Positions 1 through 9,826 of a stretch of 64,000 nt of DNA are shown here, in pieces. Under the pieces are notes generated by a model, which ran no database searches, was not told the origin of the DNA, and saw nothing but the letters and a program-made list of their open reading frames with translations. Each line of letters opens with the position of its first letter. The first letter of the stretch is position 1. A program made the translations under genes and the position numbers. The stretch comes from Dama dama (taxonomy: Eukaryota; Chordata; Mammalia; Artiodactyla; Cervidae): assembly GCF_033118175.1 (NCBI RefSeq), contig NW_026870889.1, positions 620,001-684,000 of the forward strand. The letters are read 5' to 3'.

Positions 1-2466
1 CATGCTCATCTCATTTTAGACACCTTCTGAAGCTCTTCATATTTTTCACACCTTTTGAAGCTCTTCATATTTTTCACACCTTTTCAGTCTCTTCATGTTT
101 TTCGACACAGCTTCATGCTCCTTCTATTTTTCAAACCGTTTCATGCTTCTCATGTATTTCACACCTTTTGAAGCTCATCATATTTTTCACACCTTTTCAG
201 GCTCTTCATTTTTTGAACACCGTTCATGCTCCTCCTATTTTTCAGAGCATCTCATGCTCCTTTTATTTTTGACACATTTTGAATCTTTTCATATTTTTCA
301 CACCCTTTAAGGCTCTTCATGTTTTTCAACACCGCTTCATGCTCCTCCTATTTTTCAGACAGTTTCATGCTCCTCATATTTTTGACACGTTTTGAGGCTC
401 TTCATATATTTCACACCTTTTCAGGCCCTTCATATTTTGAACACCGTTTCATGCTCCTCCTATTTTTCAGACTCTTTCATGTTCCTCATATTTTTGACAC
501 GTTTTGAAGCTCTTCATATTTTTCACACCTTTTCAGGCTCTTCATATTTTTCAACACAGCTTGATGCTCCTTCTATTTTTCAGACCGTTTCATGCTCCTC
601 ATATATTTCACCCCTTTTGAAGCTCTTCATAATTTTCACACCTATTCAGGCTCTTCATCTTTTGAACAACGTTTCATGCTCCTCCTTTTTTTCAGACGGT
701 TTCATGCTCCTCATATATTTGACACCTTTTGAAGCTCTTCATATTTTTCACACCTTTTGATGCTCTTCATATTTTTCACACCTTTTCAGGCTTTTCATGT
801 TTTTCACAACCGCTTCATGATCCTCATATTTTTCAGACCGTTTCATGCTCCTCATATTTTTGACACCTTTTGAAGCTCTTCATGTATTTCACAACTTTTC
901 AGGCTCTTCATGTTTTTCAACACCGCTTCATGCTCCTTCAATTTTCAGACCGTTTCATGCTCCTCATATTTTTGACACCTTTTGAATCTCTTCATATATT
1001 TCACACGTTTTCAGGCCCTTCATGTTTTTGAACACCGTTTTATGTTCCTCCTATTTTTCAGACCTTTTCATGCTCCTCATAATTTGACACCTTTTGAAGC
1101 TCCTCATATTTTTCACACATTTTCAGTCTCTTCATTTTTTTGAACACCGCTTCATGCTCCTCCTATTTTTCAGACCGTTTCAGGCTCCTCATATTTTTGA
1201 CACCTTTTGAAGCTCTTCATATTTTTCACACCTTTTCAGGCTCTTCATTTTTTTGAACACCGTTTCATGCTCCTCCTATTTTTCAGAACGTTTCATGCTC
1301 CTCATATTTTTCACACCTTTTGAAGCTCTTCATATTTTTCAGACCTTTTCAGGCTCTTCATGTTTTTGAACACCGTTTCATGCTCCTCTTATTTTTCAGA
1401 CCGTTTCATGCTCCTCATATTTTTCACACCTGTTGAAGCTCCTCGTATTTTTCACACCATTTGAAGCTCTTCATATGTTTCACACTTTTTCAGGCGTTTC
1501 ATGTTTTTCACAACCGCTACATGCTCCTCCTATTTTTCACCCGTTTCATGCTCCTCATATTTTTGACACCTTTTGAAGCTCTTCATGTATTTCACAACTT
1601 TTCAGGCTCTTCATGTTTTTCAACACCGCTTCATGCTCCTCCAATTTTCAGACCGTTTCATGCTCCTTATATTTTTGACAACTTTTGTATCTCTTCATAT
1701 TTTTCACACTTTTTCACGCTCATCATGTTTTTCAACACCGCTTCATGCTACTCCTAATTTTCAGAACGTTTCATGCTCCTCCTATTTTTGCCACCTTTTG
1801 CATCTCTTCATATATTTCACACCTTTTCAGGCTCTTCATGTTTTTCACAACCGCTTCATGATCCTCATATTTTTCAGACCTTTTCATGCTCCTCATATTT
1901 TTGACACCTTTTGAATCTCTTCATATATTTCACACCTTTTCAGGCTCTTCATGTTTTTGAACACCGCTTCATGCTCCTCCTATTTTTCAGACCGTTTCAT
2001 GGTCCCCATATTTTTGACACCTTTTGAAGCTCTTCATATTTTTCACACCTTTTGATGCTCTTCATATTTTTCACAGCTTTTCAGGCTCTTCATGTTTTTG
2101 AACACCGCTTCATGCTCCTCCTATTTTTCAAACCACTTCATGCTCCTCATGTATTTCACACGTTTTGAAGATCTTCATATTTTTACACGTTTTCACGCTC
2201 ATCATGTTTTTCAACACCGCTTCATGCTCCTCCTAATTTTCAGAACGTTTCATGCTCCTCCTATTTTTGCCACCTTTTGAATCTCTTCATATTTTTCACA
2301 CCTTTTCATGCTCTTCATGTTTTTCAACACCACTTCATGCTCCTCCTATTTTTCAGATCGTTTCATGCTCATCTCATATTTGACAGCTTTTGAAGCTCAT
2401 CATATTTTTCACACCTTTTGAAGCTCTTCATATTTTTCACAACTTTTCAGGCTCTTCATGTTTTTC

Positions 2467-2915
2467 AATGCCACTTCATGCTCCTCCTATTTTTCAGACC
2501 GCTTCATGCTCATCTCATTTTTGACACCTTTTGAAGCTCTTCATATTTTTCACACCTTTTCAGGCTTTTCATGTTTTTGAACACAGCTTCATGCTCCTCC
2601 TATTTTTCAGACCTTTCATGTTCGTCATAATTTTGACACCTTTTGAAGCTCTTCATATTTTTCACACCTTTTCAGGCTCTTCATGTTTTTCAAAGCCACT
2701 TCATGCTCCTACTATTTTTCAGACCGCTTCATGCTCATCTCATTTTTGACACCTTTTGAAGCTCTTCATATTTTTCACACCTTTTCAGGCTTTTCATGTT
2801 TTTGAACACAGCTTCATGCTCCTCCTATTTTTCAGACCGTTTCATGTTCGTCATAATTTTGACACCTTTTGAAGCTCTTCATATTTTTCACACCTTTTCA
2901 GGCTCTTCATGTTTT
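2467..2915 (+). repeat. 225 bp local tandem duplication inside satellite
   Basis: Two consecutive two-unit blocks (about 2467-2691 and 2692-2915) share private variants: a CCACTTCATG monomer, the GACCGCTTCATGCTCATC variant, GAACACAGCTTC and the unusual TTCGTCATAATTTTG. The offset is 225 bp, that is two 112-113 bp units. It is a local unequal-exchange product. The boundaries are approximate because the flanks are the same repeat. Confidence 0.75.
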
Positions 2916-3856
2916 TTAACTCCACTTCATGCTCCTCCAATTTTTCAGACCGATTCATGCTCCTCATATTTTTGACACTTTTTGAAGCTCTTCATATTTT
3001 TCACACATTTTCAAGCTCTTCATGTTTTTCAACAACGCTTCATGCTCCTCCTATTTTTCACACCTTTTGAAGCTCTTCATATTTTTCACACCTTTTCAGG
3101 CTCTTCATGTTTTTGAACACCGTTTCATGCTGCTCCTATTTTTCAGACCGTTTCATGCTCCTCATATTTTTGACACCTTTTGAAGCTCTTCATATTTTTC
3201 AAACCTTTTCAGGCTGTTCATGTTTCACAACAACGCTTCATGCTCCTCCTATTTTTCACACCTTTTGAAGCTCTTCATATTTTTCACACCTTTTCAGGCT
3301 CTTCATGTTTTTGAACACCGTTCATGCTGCTCCTATTTTTCAGACCGTTTCATGCTCCTCATATATTTGACACGTTTTGAAGGTCTACATATTTTACACA
3401 ACTTGTCAGGCTCTTCAAGTTTTTGAACACTGCTTGATGCTCCTCCTATTTTTCAGACCGTTTAATTTTCCTCATATTTTTCACACCTTTTGAAGCTCTT
3501 CATATTTTTCACAGCTTTTCAGGCTCTTCACGATTTTCAACACCGCTTCATGCTCCTCCTATTTTTCAGACCGTTTAATGATCCTCATGTATTTCACACC
3601 TTTTGAAGCTGTTCATATTTTTCACACCTTTTAAGCTTTTCATATTTTTCACACCTTTCCAGGCTCTTCATGTTTTTGAACACCGCTTCATGCTCCTTCT
3701 ATTCTTCAGACTGTTTCATGCTCCTCATATTTTTCACACCTTTTGAAGATCATTATATATTTCACACCTTTTCAGGCACTTCATGTTCTTCAACACCACT
3801 TCATGCTCCTCCTATTTTTCAGACCGCTTCATGCTCATCTCATTTTTTACACCTTT

Positions 3857-3876
3857 TGAAGCTGTTCATATTTTTC
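3857..3876. repeat. Target-site duplication, copy next to the poly(A) end
   Basis: These 20 bases, starting TGAAGCTGTT and ending TTTTTC, are repeated exactly at 10016-10035, where the satellite resumes after the retrocopy. They end directly at the T tract that represents the poly(A) tail. The shared GCTGTTC variant (GCTCTTC is usual) makes the match more specific, although that variant also occurs elsewhere in the array. This is the signature of L1-type target-primed reverse transcription. Confidence 0.88.
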
Positions 3877-3891
3877 TTTTTTTTTTTTTTT
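3877..3891 (-). other. Poly(A) tail of retrocopy (T tract on plus strand)
   Basis: Fifteen uninterrupted T on the plus strand sit between the target-site duplication and the last bases of the mRNA. The tract is short but pure apart from the C at 3876, which belongs to the satellite. It marks the 3' end of the retroposed transcript and the strand primed at insertion. Confidence 0.92.
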
Positions 3892-3910
3892 AAATATGCA
3901 AAAACACATT

Positions 3911-3916
3911 TTTATT
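3911..3916 (-). promoter_or_regulatory. Polyadenylation signal AATAAA
   Basis: TTTATT on the plus strand reads AATAAA in the sense of the retrocopy. It lies about 19 nt before the poly(A) tract at 3891, the normal signal-to-cleavage distance. This supports the T tract as a genuine poly(A) tail and the block as a processed mRNA. Confidence 0.9.
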
Positions 3917-5512
3917 TGAGTACACTCATGAAGAGTTGAAGTTAGCTGGGTCTCTTAAGCTGCAACCATTAAGTATGTTCACACTAGTCAAGACTGTAAC
4001 ACAAGTTTTAAGCAACTGGGGGAGACTGGATACACACGGAAACGACTTGATAGCAAAACACCTTTTTGCACCGAGCACGGTCACTCAGCCTCATCAGGCT
4101 GAAGGGAGTGGTACAAAGGTAACTGGTAATCCATCTGGTGACTTATCCTGAAAGAAATCCCATTTCCTAGAGCAAGCGCAGGGAGCTGCAGATCAGGACA
4201 CAGAGGTGGCCGGCAGGCACTTGTGTCGGGAGTGCTAACCTGGCCCCTCTGTCAGACACTGTCTAGGGACTGCAGAATTCTCAAGAGGGTCTTGGTCCCC
4301 TCAAACCTTGGCAAGCACCAGCATAAGCAGGTAGGAAGGCTGTGTCGGGGACGGACCTGGGGCCTCTCCCCTACGCTGACAACCCCGTGGCGCTGAAGGA
4401 AAGCGGAGAGTGCGCCCTGGCGCAGGCTGCCTCCCAGGGCAGCAGTCTGACTACACGCTTCCCTACAGGCAACGGCCAGCGGTTCGGATGCCAGGGCCCG
4501 GCAGAGGCCCAGACGAGGAGGCATGGAGAGCCAGATGTGAGACGGTGGAGAGACCCATCTCTAGGCACCCCAGAAGTCGGGGCAACCACCACGGCTTCAG
4601 GGGTTGGCTGGGTTTGGCCAAAGTAACGCATCAAGCTGGGCTCCTCTCCTTAGCCGCTTCTGTTCAGCTGAAACGCCTCACCTGACAGCAACGATTTCTG
4701 CATGACTAACATAATACTGTTTGCAAAAGTACTTCTTTTCTCCCTAAGATGTTTTACAAATGCAGAGCACTCAACATTCTCCCGAGAGCAAACACTAGCA
4801 TGATCACATGACCCTCACTCATGTTTTCCTGAGCACTCCCAATGGCCAGAACAGAGTAACTTTGAACTAGGAAAAAGGAAGTGCACACCTTAAAACCGAA
4901 TAGCAACATTCCCTTTCCTCCACTTAAAAGCTATTCAAACATGTGTACTTCCTGTGGGATTTGTTCAAAGTCAAGCCCCTCCCCTGGAGGAAGTCTTTCT
5001 TCCTACTTCTCTGATAGGTCTAAGATGTCAGGTGAAACCCAGCTGTTGACATCACTTATTATATTCTTCAAATAATGGGGTTTGCTGTGGGGGGGGAACC
5101 AGCTTCCTTTGGAATGGGAACCAAGTCTGCTGAAACCTCACACCCCCTCAGCTCTCTCGGACCCCATCCTCTCCCCAGAGCCCCAAGTTCTTATGAGTCC
5201 CTCCAGAGACCTGAGCTGACAGCCACCCCACCTTCTACCACACCAGGGTTACTGGAGAAATCCAATGCTCGGGAAGAAAGATGGAGTCTATCTGTTCATG
5301 ACCTAAGAATTTTTCAGAAATGAGAATACTCACAAAAGAAGCAGCAAAGGCAAATCCCTAGCCTCTGAGCTACGGAAGCAGAAGTCAGTGTCCGGGAAAG
5401 AGCGCCCCCAACTCTGTGAAAGGAGCCTGAGTTACCCCTATCCACTGTGCTCAACTCCCCACCTCGCTTTATTCTTTTCCAAAGGATGGGTCGGTTTTCC
5501 ATTTTTATAGAA

Positions 5513-5970
5513 GTTGTTGTTGTTTAGTCACTAAGTCGTGTCCAACTCTTTGCCACACCATGGACTGCATGCAGCACGCCAGGCTCCTCCTCTGTCCTCC
5601 ACTATCTCCCAGAGTTTGCTCAAATTCATGTCCACTGAGTCAGTGATGCTATCAAACTATCTCTTCAGCCCCCTTCTCCTTTTGCCTTCAATCTTTCTCA
5701 ACATCAGGGTCTTCTCTTAATGAGTTGCCTCTTTGCATCAGGTGGCCAAAGAATTGGAGCCTCAGCTTCAGCATCAGTCCTTTCAGTGAATATTCAGGGT
5801 TGATTTCCTTTAGGATTGATTGATCTCCTGGCTGTCCAAGGGACTTCAAGAGTCTTCTCCATCACCACAATTCAAAAGCATCAGTTCTTTGGTGCTCAGC
5901 CTTATTTATGGTCCAACTCTCACATCTGTACATGACTACTGGAAAAACCGTGGCTCTGACTCTATGGACC
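5513..5970 (+). mobile_element. BovB/Bov-A-type retroelement fragment (ruminant)
   Basis: The segment opens with GTTGTTGTTGTTTAGTCACT and continues with GTGTCCAACTCTTTGCC, CCATGGACTG, GTTTGCTCAAATTCATGTCC, CATCAGGTGGCCAAAG, TTGGAGC and CATGACTACTGGAAAAACC. These are in the order I recall for the ruminant BovB-derived family (BovB/ART2A). Similarity fades after about 5970, so the fragment is truncated. I saw no clear flanking duplication. It lies antisense to the retrocopy, within its 3' UTR. It codes for nothing intact. It is the best clue to the host lineage. It may have been part of the parental 3' UTR or may have landed after retroposition. Confidence 0.85.
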
Positions 5971-8165
5971 GCAACACTATACGAAGAGGGATGAAGGCAG
6001 GGCTCTGAGCACCGAGGTCAGAATCAGCTGCGCCACCTCGGTGGTAACCTTGGTACTCGCCACTGAAAACCGAAAGGAGACGGGGCCTGCCATACAAGCT
6101 TTAGGTCTGTCATTTCAAAGTTTCCCCACAGATGACTACATAATCGCGTGGTCTTTAAAGCAACTGGATGTATGTCGGAAGGTGAGGTGGGACTACGGAT
6201 GATCATTAGACCTGTGATCTCAGTTTCATGTTCCAGGTGGATGAAAATGAGAAAAGTCATTTCCCCTCACCGTGGCCCAAAGCCTCCTGGGTTTCCTGAG
6301 AAGTAGATTCCAGCTTTGAACCTAGTCCCATTTCTTAAAAGGACCAAGCAGCACTCACCCACAGAAATCAATGTGAGATGGATTTGGGGTATGAAGATCT
6401 TGTTCTTTCACCTGATTTCCTCAGAGTCTCGGCATGGATATTACCTAAATCCATCCTTGGGAGCAACCGTCAGTTCTCATAAACCCTGACTTTGCAGCAT
6501 TTGGAGGTCTGTTGTCAGGCTCTAGGGTGATAGGATTTGGGAGTGTGGTGTTCCCCCTGTACTTTGAATCATTCTCAGCTCTACCAGCAACCCTTTTCCT
6601 ACCTGAAAAATGGGTTAATATCAAAGTTAACAAGAAGAAAGAATCCCTCATATTCCCAGGCAGGGCCTCCCACTCAGGCTCCAGCTCTTAAATTCATCTT
6701 CTAACTATTAATACTTTCCTGGAGGTCAGTGACTGAAACGCCCCCTCCTCACTCCTCTGTCACACAACTGGGAACTCTTAAATTCTTCCCAACACTCGTT
6801 CCCTAGACTGTCTCCCTAATGTTTGTGACAATTACATTAAAACACCGCCACTGTCGAATCACAGCCTCGCCTACTCTGCAGGAATGAGAAGGTGGGGAAT
6901 GTGAACTGGCAGCCTGCAGACTCGCTTCGTTTATTAGCCCACTGCATTTCACATGATCTCCAAGTCATTGTCCACATTTTTAAAATTAGGGAATTATAAA
7001 CACAATTCTGGAGGCCTAGCTCCACCTGACACATCAGAAGGCCTGTGCAACGCTGGGCTTCCTCCCGCGTGGCAGGCAGGGCTCTGAAACCGCCCGTCAG
7101 AGGAGCGTCCCCTGGTACAGCTCCATCCTGCCCGGAGGGCGGCGCTCACCTATGCTCTCTGCATGGCTCCCCGGGCCTGTGAGTTTGCAAACCCCAATCT
7201 AGCGCAAGTCCTTCACTTTCAACAGAAAGTTAGCCTGCCTGAGGCAACCCATCAAGAGAGAGACAGCGGAGGATGGAGCGTCAGGGTCAGGGACCTCTCC
7301 CTCTGAACTGGCACACCCTGCCTCTCCAGAGAACCCCAACTCCTCTCAGCACTTCTTCCACCAACTGCATACAGTTTTTAAAGCAGACTATGTTAACATT
7401 TTCCACATTCCCTTTTATCCATTCTTTTTTTTTGCATGTTTGATTTCCTTATAGATGACAACTTTGTATCAGTGGTTTCATTTATAGATGATCTCCAAGA
7501 TCATCATGCCAAGAAACAACGAATTAGCAATCGGACAAAACTGAAGCATCAACTTTTGCACAGCTCGGCAGACACAGGACCAGAAAGAATCCCAGAAATC
7601 AAATGACAGCCTAACAACTAGCTATACAGACACAGAAAACGGGGCCAGAGAACTGCACTCCTGGGCTGCGGGGCTCCTAGGGAACAGAGCCAGGCTTCAG
7701 TCTGCCAGCTTGGCGCCTTCCACTGAACCGTGTCCCCTCTACGCAGTCATGGAGGTGGCAGGTGACCCAGCCAGCTTGTTCCACAGAAACAAAGACTACA
7801 GAACTTCGTGCATCTCAGACACGGCCGACCTTGGCTCTGACAAGAATGAGGGCTTAAAACGTGTCACAAACCATCAATCTATAGAACTGGATTTGCACTG
7901 AAGACACATTTTCTTTAGAACTGGTATTTTGTGGAGAGCATGAATGTCACAGAACTTGGTGGTCTTTATAACACGGGTCGTTATAAAAGCTAAGCCCCAT
8001 GTGAGAAAAGTTGCTGTAACAACATCATAGCACCTTTGCTTCAATTTCAAAAGAGAAAAAGGCAATGGTAAAAAGCTTTAATAATAGACTGTGTTTTTAT
8101 AGGCAACCAATTAGCAGATTAATGAGCCATTTAAATTTCTTTACTTAAAACCAATATTCAAGAAA

Positions 8166-8277
8166 GATGAACCCCAGATGCAGCCTCTCACACGGACCCA
8201 CATAACTAAGGACAAATAAATGATGAACCCCAGACGAAGCCTCTCACACTGACCACAAACTAGGAACACATGAAGCC
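8166..8277. repeat. Imperfect 56 bp direct repeat in 3' UTR
   Basis: Two adjacent blocks start with GATGAACCCCAGA (8166 and 8222) and share GCCTCTCACAC and the surrounding pattern with several mismatches. The offset is 56 bp. This is a small tandem duplication just downstream of the FBXW2 stop codon in sense orientation. No function is evident. Confidence 0.75.
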
Positions 8278-8461
8278 AATGGTGCGCCCCGTCAGCGTGC
8301 TGCGGTGTGTGTCCACAAGACGAGCCCCCCGCCCCGAGCCCCGGCCCCGGCAAACAGATAGTGATTGTGCGCTGCGCGATGATGCCGTGAGGTGAGAACT
8401 TTGGTTCATGCAGGTGGCTGCCAGGGGCCGTGCGCCAGGGCCGCAGCCCCGGCGCCCCACG

Positions 8462-9826
8462 TCAGCCGTGCTGCTTCCACAGCACCAGGTGGATGCTGTG
8501 GTCGGGCATGCTGGTGGCGAAGACCAGGCCCGTGTCGTTGTGCCCGTCCAGTCCGTTCAGCCAGGACGCTTCACCCGCCAGGAAGCTGGAGCCCCTCTTG
8601 GACTTCCTATACTCGGGGAGAGGCCAGCGGCTAATCAGGCTCTCTGTCCACAAGTCCAGGATATACAGGTAGCGGTTGTCAAACAGCAGGGCAAAGATGT
8701 CTCCAAAGCCAAGCAAGGCCAGGTTTGCTATCTCCGGAGTCTTGATGACCCTGAGAATATCATAACTGGCGAAGTCCCACTGGTAGAGGCCCAGTGCCGA
8801 ACTACAGACAATGTATTTGCCATCAAAATGAAGTCTTGGCTGCAGGCAGATACTTCTATCCTCAGAGACAGACAACGTCTTTAAGCACTTACAGTTAATT
8901 TCTCTCCCAATTGGCCAAATCTTGATCTCATATTTGTCTGCACTTAAGAGGATGTAGTCTCCAGGGCTGTGCAAGAGAGACTTGACTTTGCACTTCTGCA
9001 AGACCACCTTGGTGACCCATTCTGTGTGCCCGGTGAGAGTGTTCAGGCATGTCCCAGCAGATAAAGCCCATACTTTCACGGTGAAGTCTGCAGAGCCACT
9101 CACCAAGACGTCCAGTTCGTCGTTGTAGTCAACACTAAACACCGCCCCCGTGTGCCCCCGGAAGTGCTGGGTCCTGGCTCCGGAGCTCCATTCCCAGCAG
9201 GCCACGGTGTTGTCAAAGGAGCCTGTCACAAGCTTCTGCTCATCAAACTTCACCGCAGCACAAGTGTGCGTCTGGATGCCATAAACACACTGCCCTGTGC
9301 TCACATCCCACAGTTTTGCAGACAAGTCATCTGACCCTGTACACAGAAGTCCATCTTTGTAGTAAAGTGCATACACTCTGGCACTGTGTCCAATTAAAGA
9401 TGAGGTCTCAAAGGCTTCATGGTCCTCCAGTTGCTTCATTCTCAAAATAGCCTTCAAATAAACCTTCTTCCAGTGCAAAGCGTCCTGAACAGAATCATCT
9501 ATCTGCCAGCCCAAATTTTTACAGGCGGTCTGCCACACCTCTGTACAGGCACTTATCACCTTATTCCACTGTTTAGAGACGAGGCAGCACGTGAGTAAAG
9601 TCTGAGGGTCGAGCCATTTTAACAAATAAAAACTGAGCTCCAGGGGAAGGAGTGTGAGGAAGTCCCGATTGAGCAGAGTCTCCAGGTTATGGGAGAGGTG
9701 TCTGAGCTGGACTGCCCCACTCAGACTAATCAGGTGATCCAGAGTTTCATTTTTCTGCAAGTCCGTCAGAGAAAGAAATGTAACAGAAATGTTATCAAGC
9801 CATGTCTCAAAGTCCTTTCTCTCCAT
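8462..9826 (-). CDS. FBXW2: FBXW2 retrocopy, intact 454-aa F-box/WD-repeat protein
   Basis: The frame encodes an uninterrupted 454-residue protein starting MERKDFETWL and ending VLWKQHG, the length I recall for mammalian FBXW2. FBXW2 is a substrate receptor of SCF (SKP1-CUL1-F-box) ubiquitin ligases: its F-box binds SKP1 and its WD propeller binds substrates, with GCM1 and beta-catenin among those reported. Visible here are an F-box at about residues 54-101 (LLPLELSFYLLKWLD, CCLVSKQWN), then WD repeats from about 146 (GHSARVYAL, SDDLSAKLWD, SFDNTVACWEW, GHTGAVFSVDY, SADFTVKVW, GHTEWVTKV) to the C-terminus. I chose the ATG at 9826. The frame stays open upstream to 9889, but that extension begins with GTG and is not credible as a start. 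There is no intron, frameshift or stop. From memory only a handful of residues differ from the human protein (for example DLWTE where I recall DLRTE). It could be a functional retrogene or a young copy not yet decayed. Confidence 0.92.
   Translation of the reverse strand: MERKDFETWLDNISVTFLSLTDLQKNETLDHLISLSGAVQLRHLSHNLETLLNRDFLTLLPLELSFYLLKWLDPQTLLTCCLVSKQWNKVISACTEVWQTACKNLGWQIDDSVQDALHWKKVYLKAILRMKQLEDHEAFETSSLIGHSARVYALYYKDGLLCTGSDDLSAKLWDVSTGQCVYGIQTHTCAAVKFDEQKLVTGSFDNTVACWEWSSGARTQHFRGHTGAVFSVDYNDELDVLVSGSADFTVKVWALSAGTCLNTLTGHTEWVTKVVLQKCKVKSLLHSPGDYILLSADKYEIKIWPIGREINCKCLKTLSVSEDRSICLQPRLHFDGKYIVCSSALGLYQWDFASYDILRVIKTPEIANLALLGFGDIFALLFDNRYLYILDLWTESLISRWPLPEYRKSKRGSSFLAGEASWLNGLDGHNDTGLVFATSMPDHSIHLVLWKQHG

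Larger units (their letters stand above)
1..3876 (+). repeat. Satellite array, left block (28 bp monomers in ~113 bp units)
   Basis: This block is wholly tandem repeat with no gene. The unit is about 112-113 bp and contains four related monomers of 28-29 bp: A begins GAAGCTCTTC, B begins CAGGCTCTTC, C begins CATGCTCCTCC and contains CAGACC, D begins CATGCTCCTCATA and ends near GACACC. Extra A monomers occur (for example A-A-B near 30-80). Units differ from each other by scattered substitutions and small indels, more than in much of the array beyond 15 kb. A 225 bp local duplication lies at about 2467-2915. The block ends exactly at the retrocopy poly(A) tract. Open frames of 60-120 codons here are repeat translations, not genes: the same peptide recurs in shifting frames because neither 28 nor 113 is divisible by three. 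Confidence 0.95.
3892..8461 (-). other. 3' UTR of the FBXW2 retrocopy
   Basis: About 4.6 kb of unique-looking sequence lies between the FBXW2 stop codon and the poly(A) tract, inside the target-site duplications, so it entered as part of the same transcript unless a later insertion occurred. It holds an AATAAA signal near its distal end, a BovB-derived fragment (5513-5970) and a 56 bp imperfect direct repeat (8166-8277). Short open frames on both strands (60-90 codons) have no recognisable domain and I regard them as chance. I see no other gene or RNA gene. I cannot confirm from memory that the parental FBXW2 3' UTR has this length. Confidence 0.75.

Noticed and set aside
95..3939. Many Phe/His/Ser-rich open frames of 60-120 codons in the left block as protein genes
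   Set aside because: They translate the tandem repeat in changing frames. Monomer and unit lengths are not multiples of three, and the frames begin and end at recurrent repeat positions (often in TTTTGAAGC). No codon-level conservation is visible.
4252..4685. Short overlapping frames on both strands in a GC-richer part of the 3' UTR
   Set aside because: They overlap one another on opposite strands, resemble no known protein and lie in the 3' UTR of the retrocopy.
7425..7433. T run as the poly(A) tail of a second inserted element
   Set aside because: It is only nine bases, with no flanking duplication and no recognisable element beside it.
8392..8884. Plus-strand frames of 80-158 codons opposite FBXW2
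   Set aside because: They are antisense shadows of the FBXW2 coding sequence with no recognisable domain.
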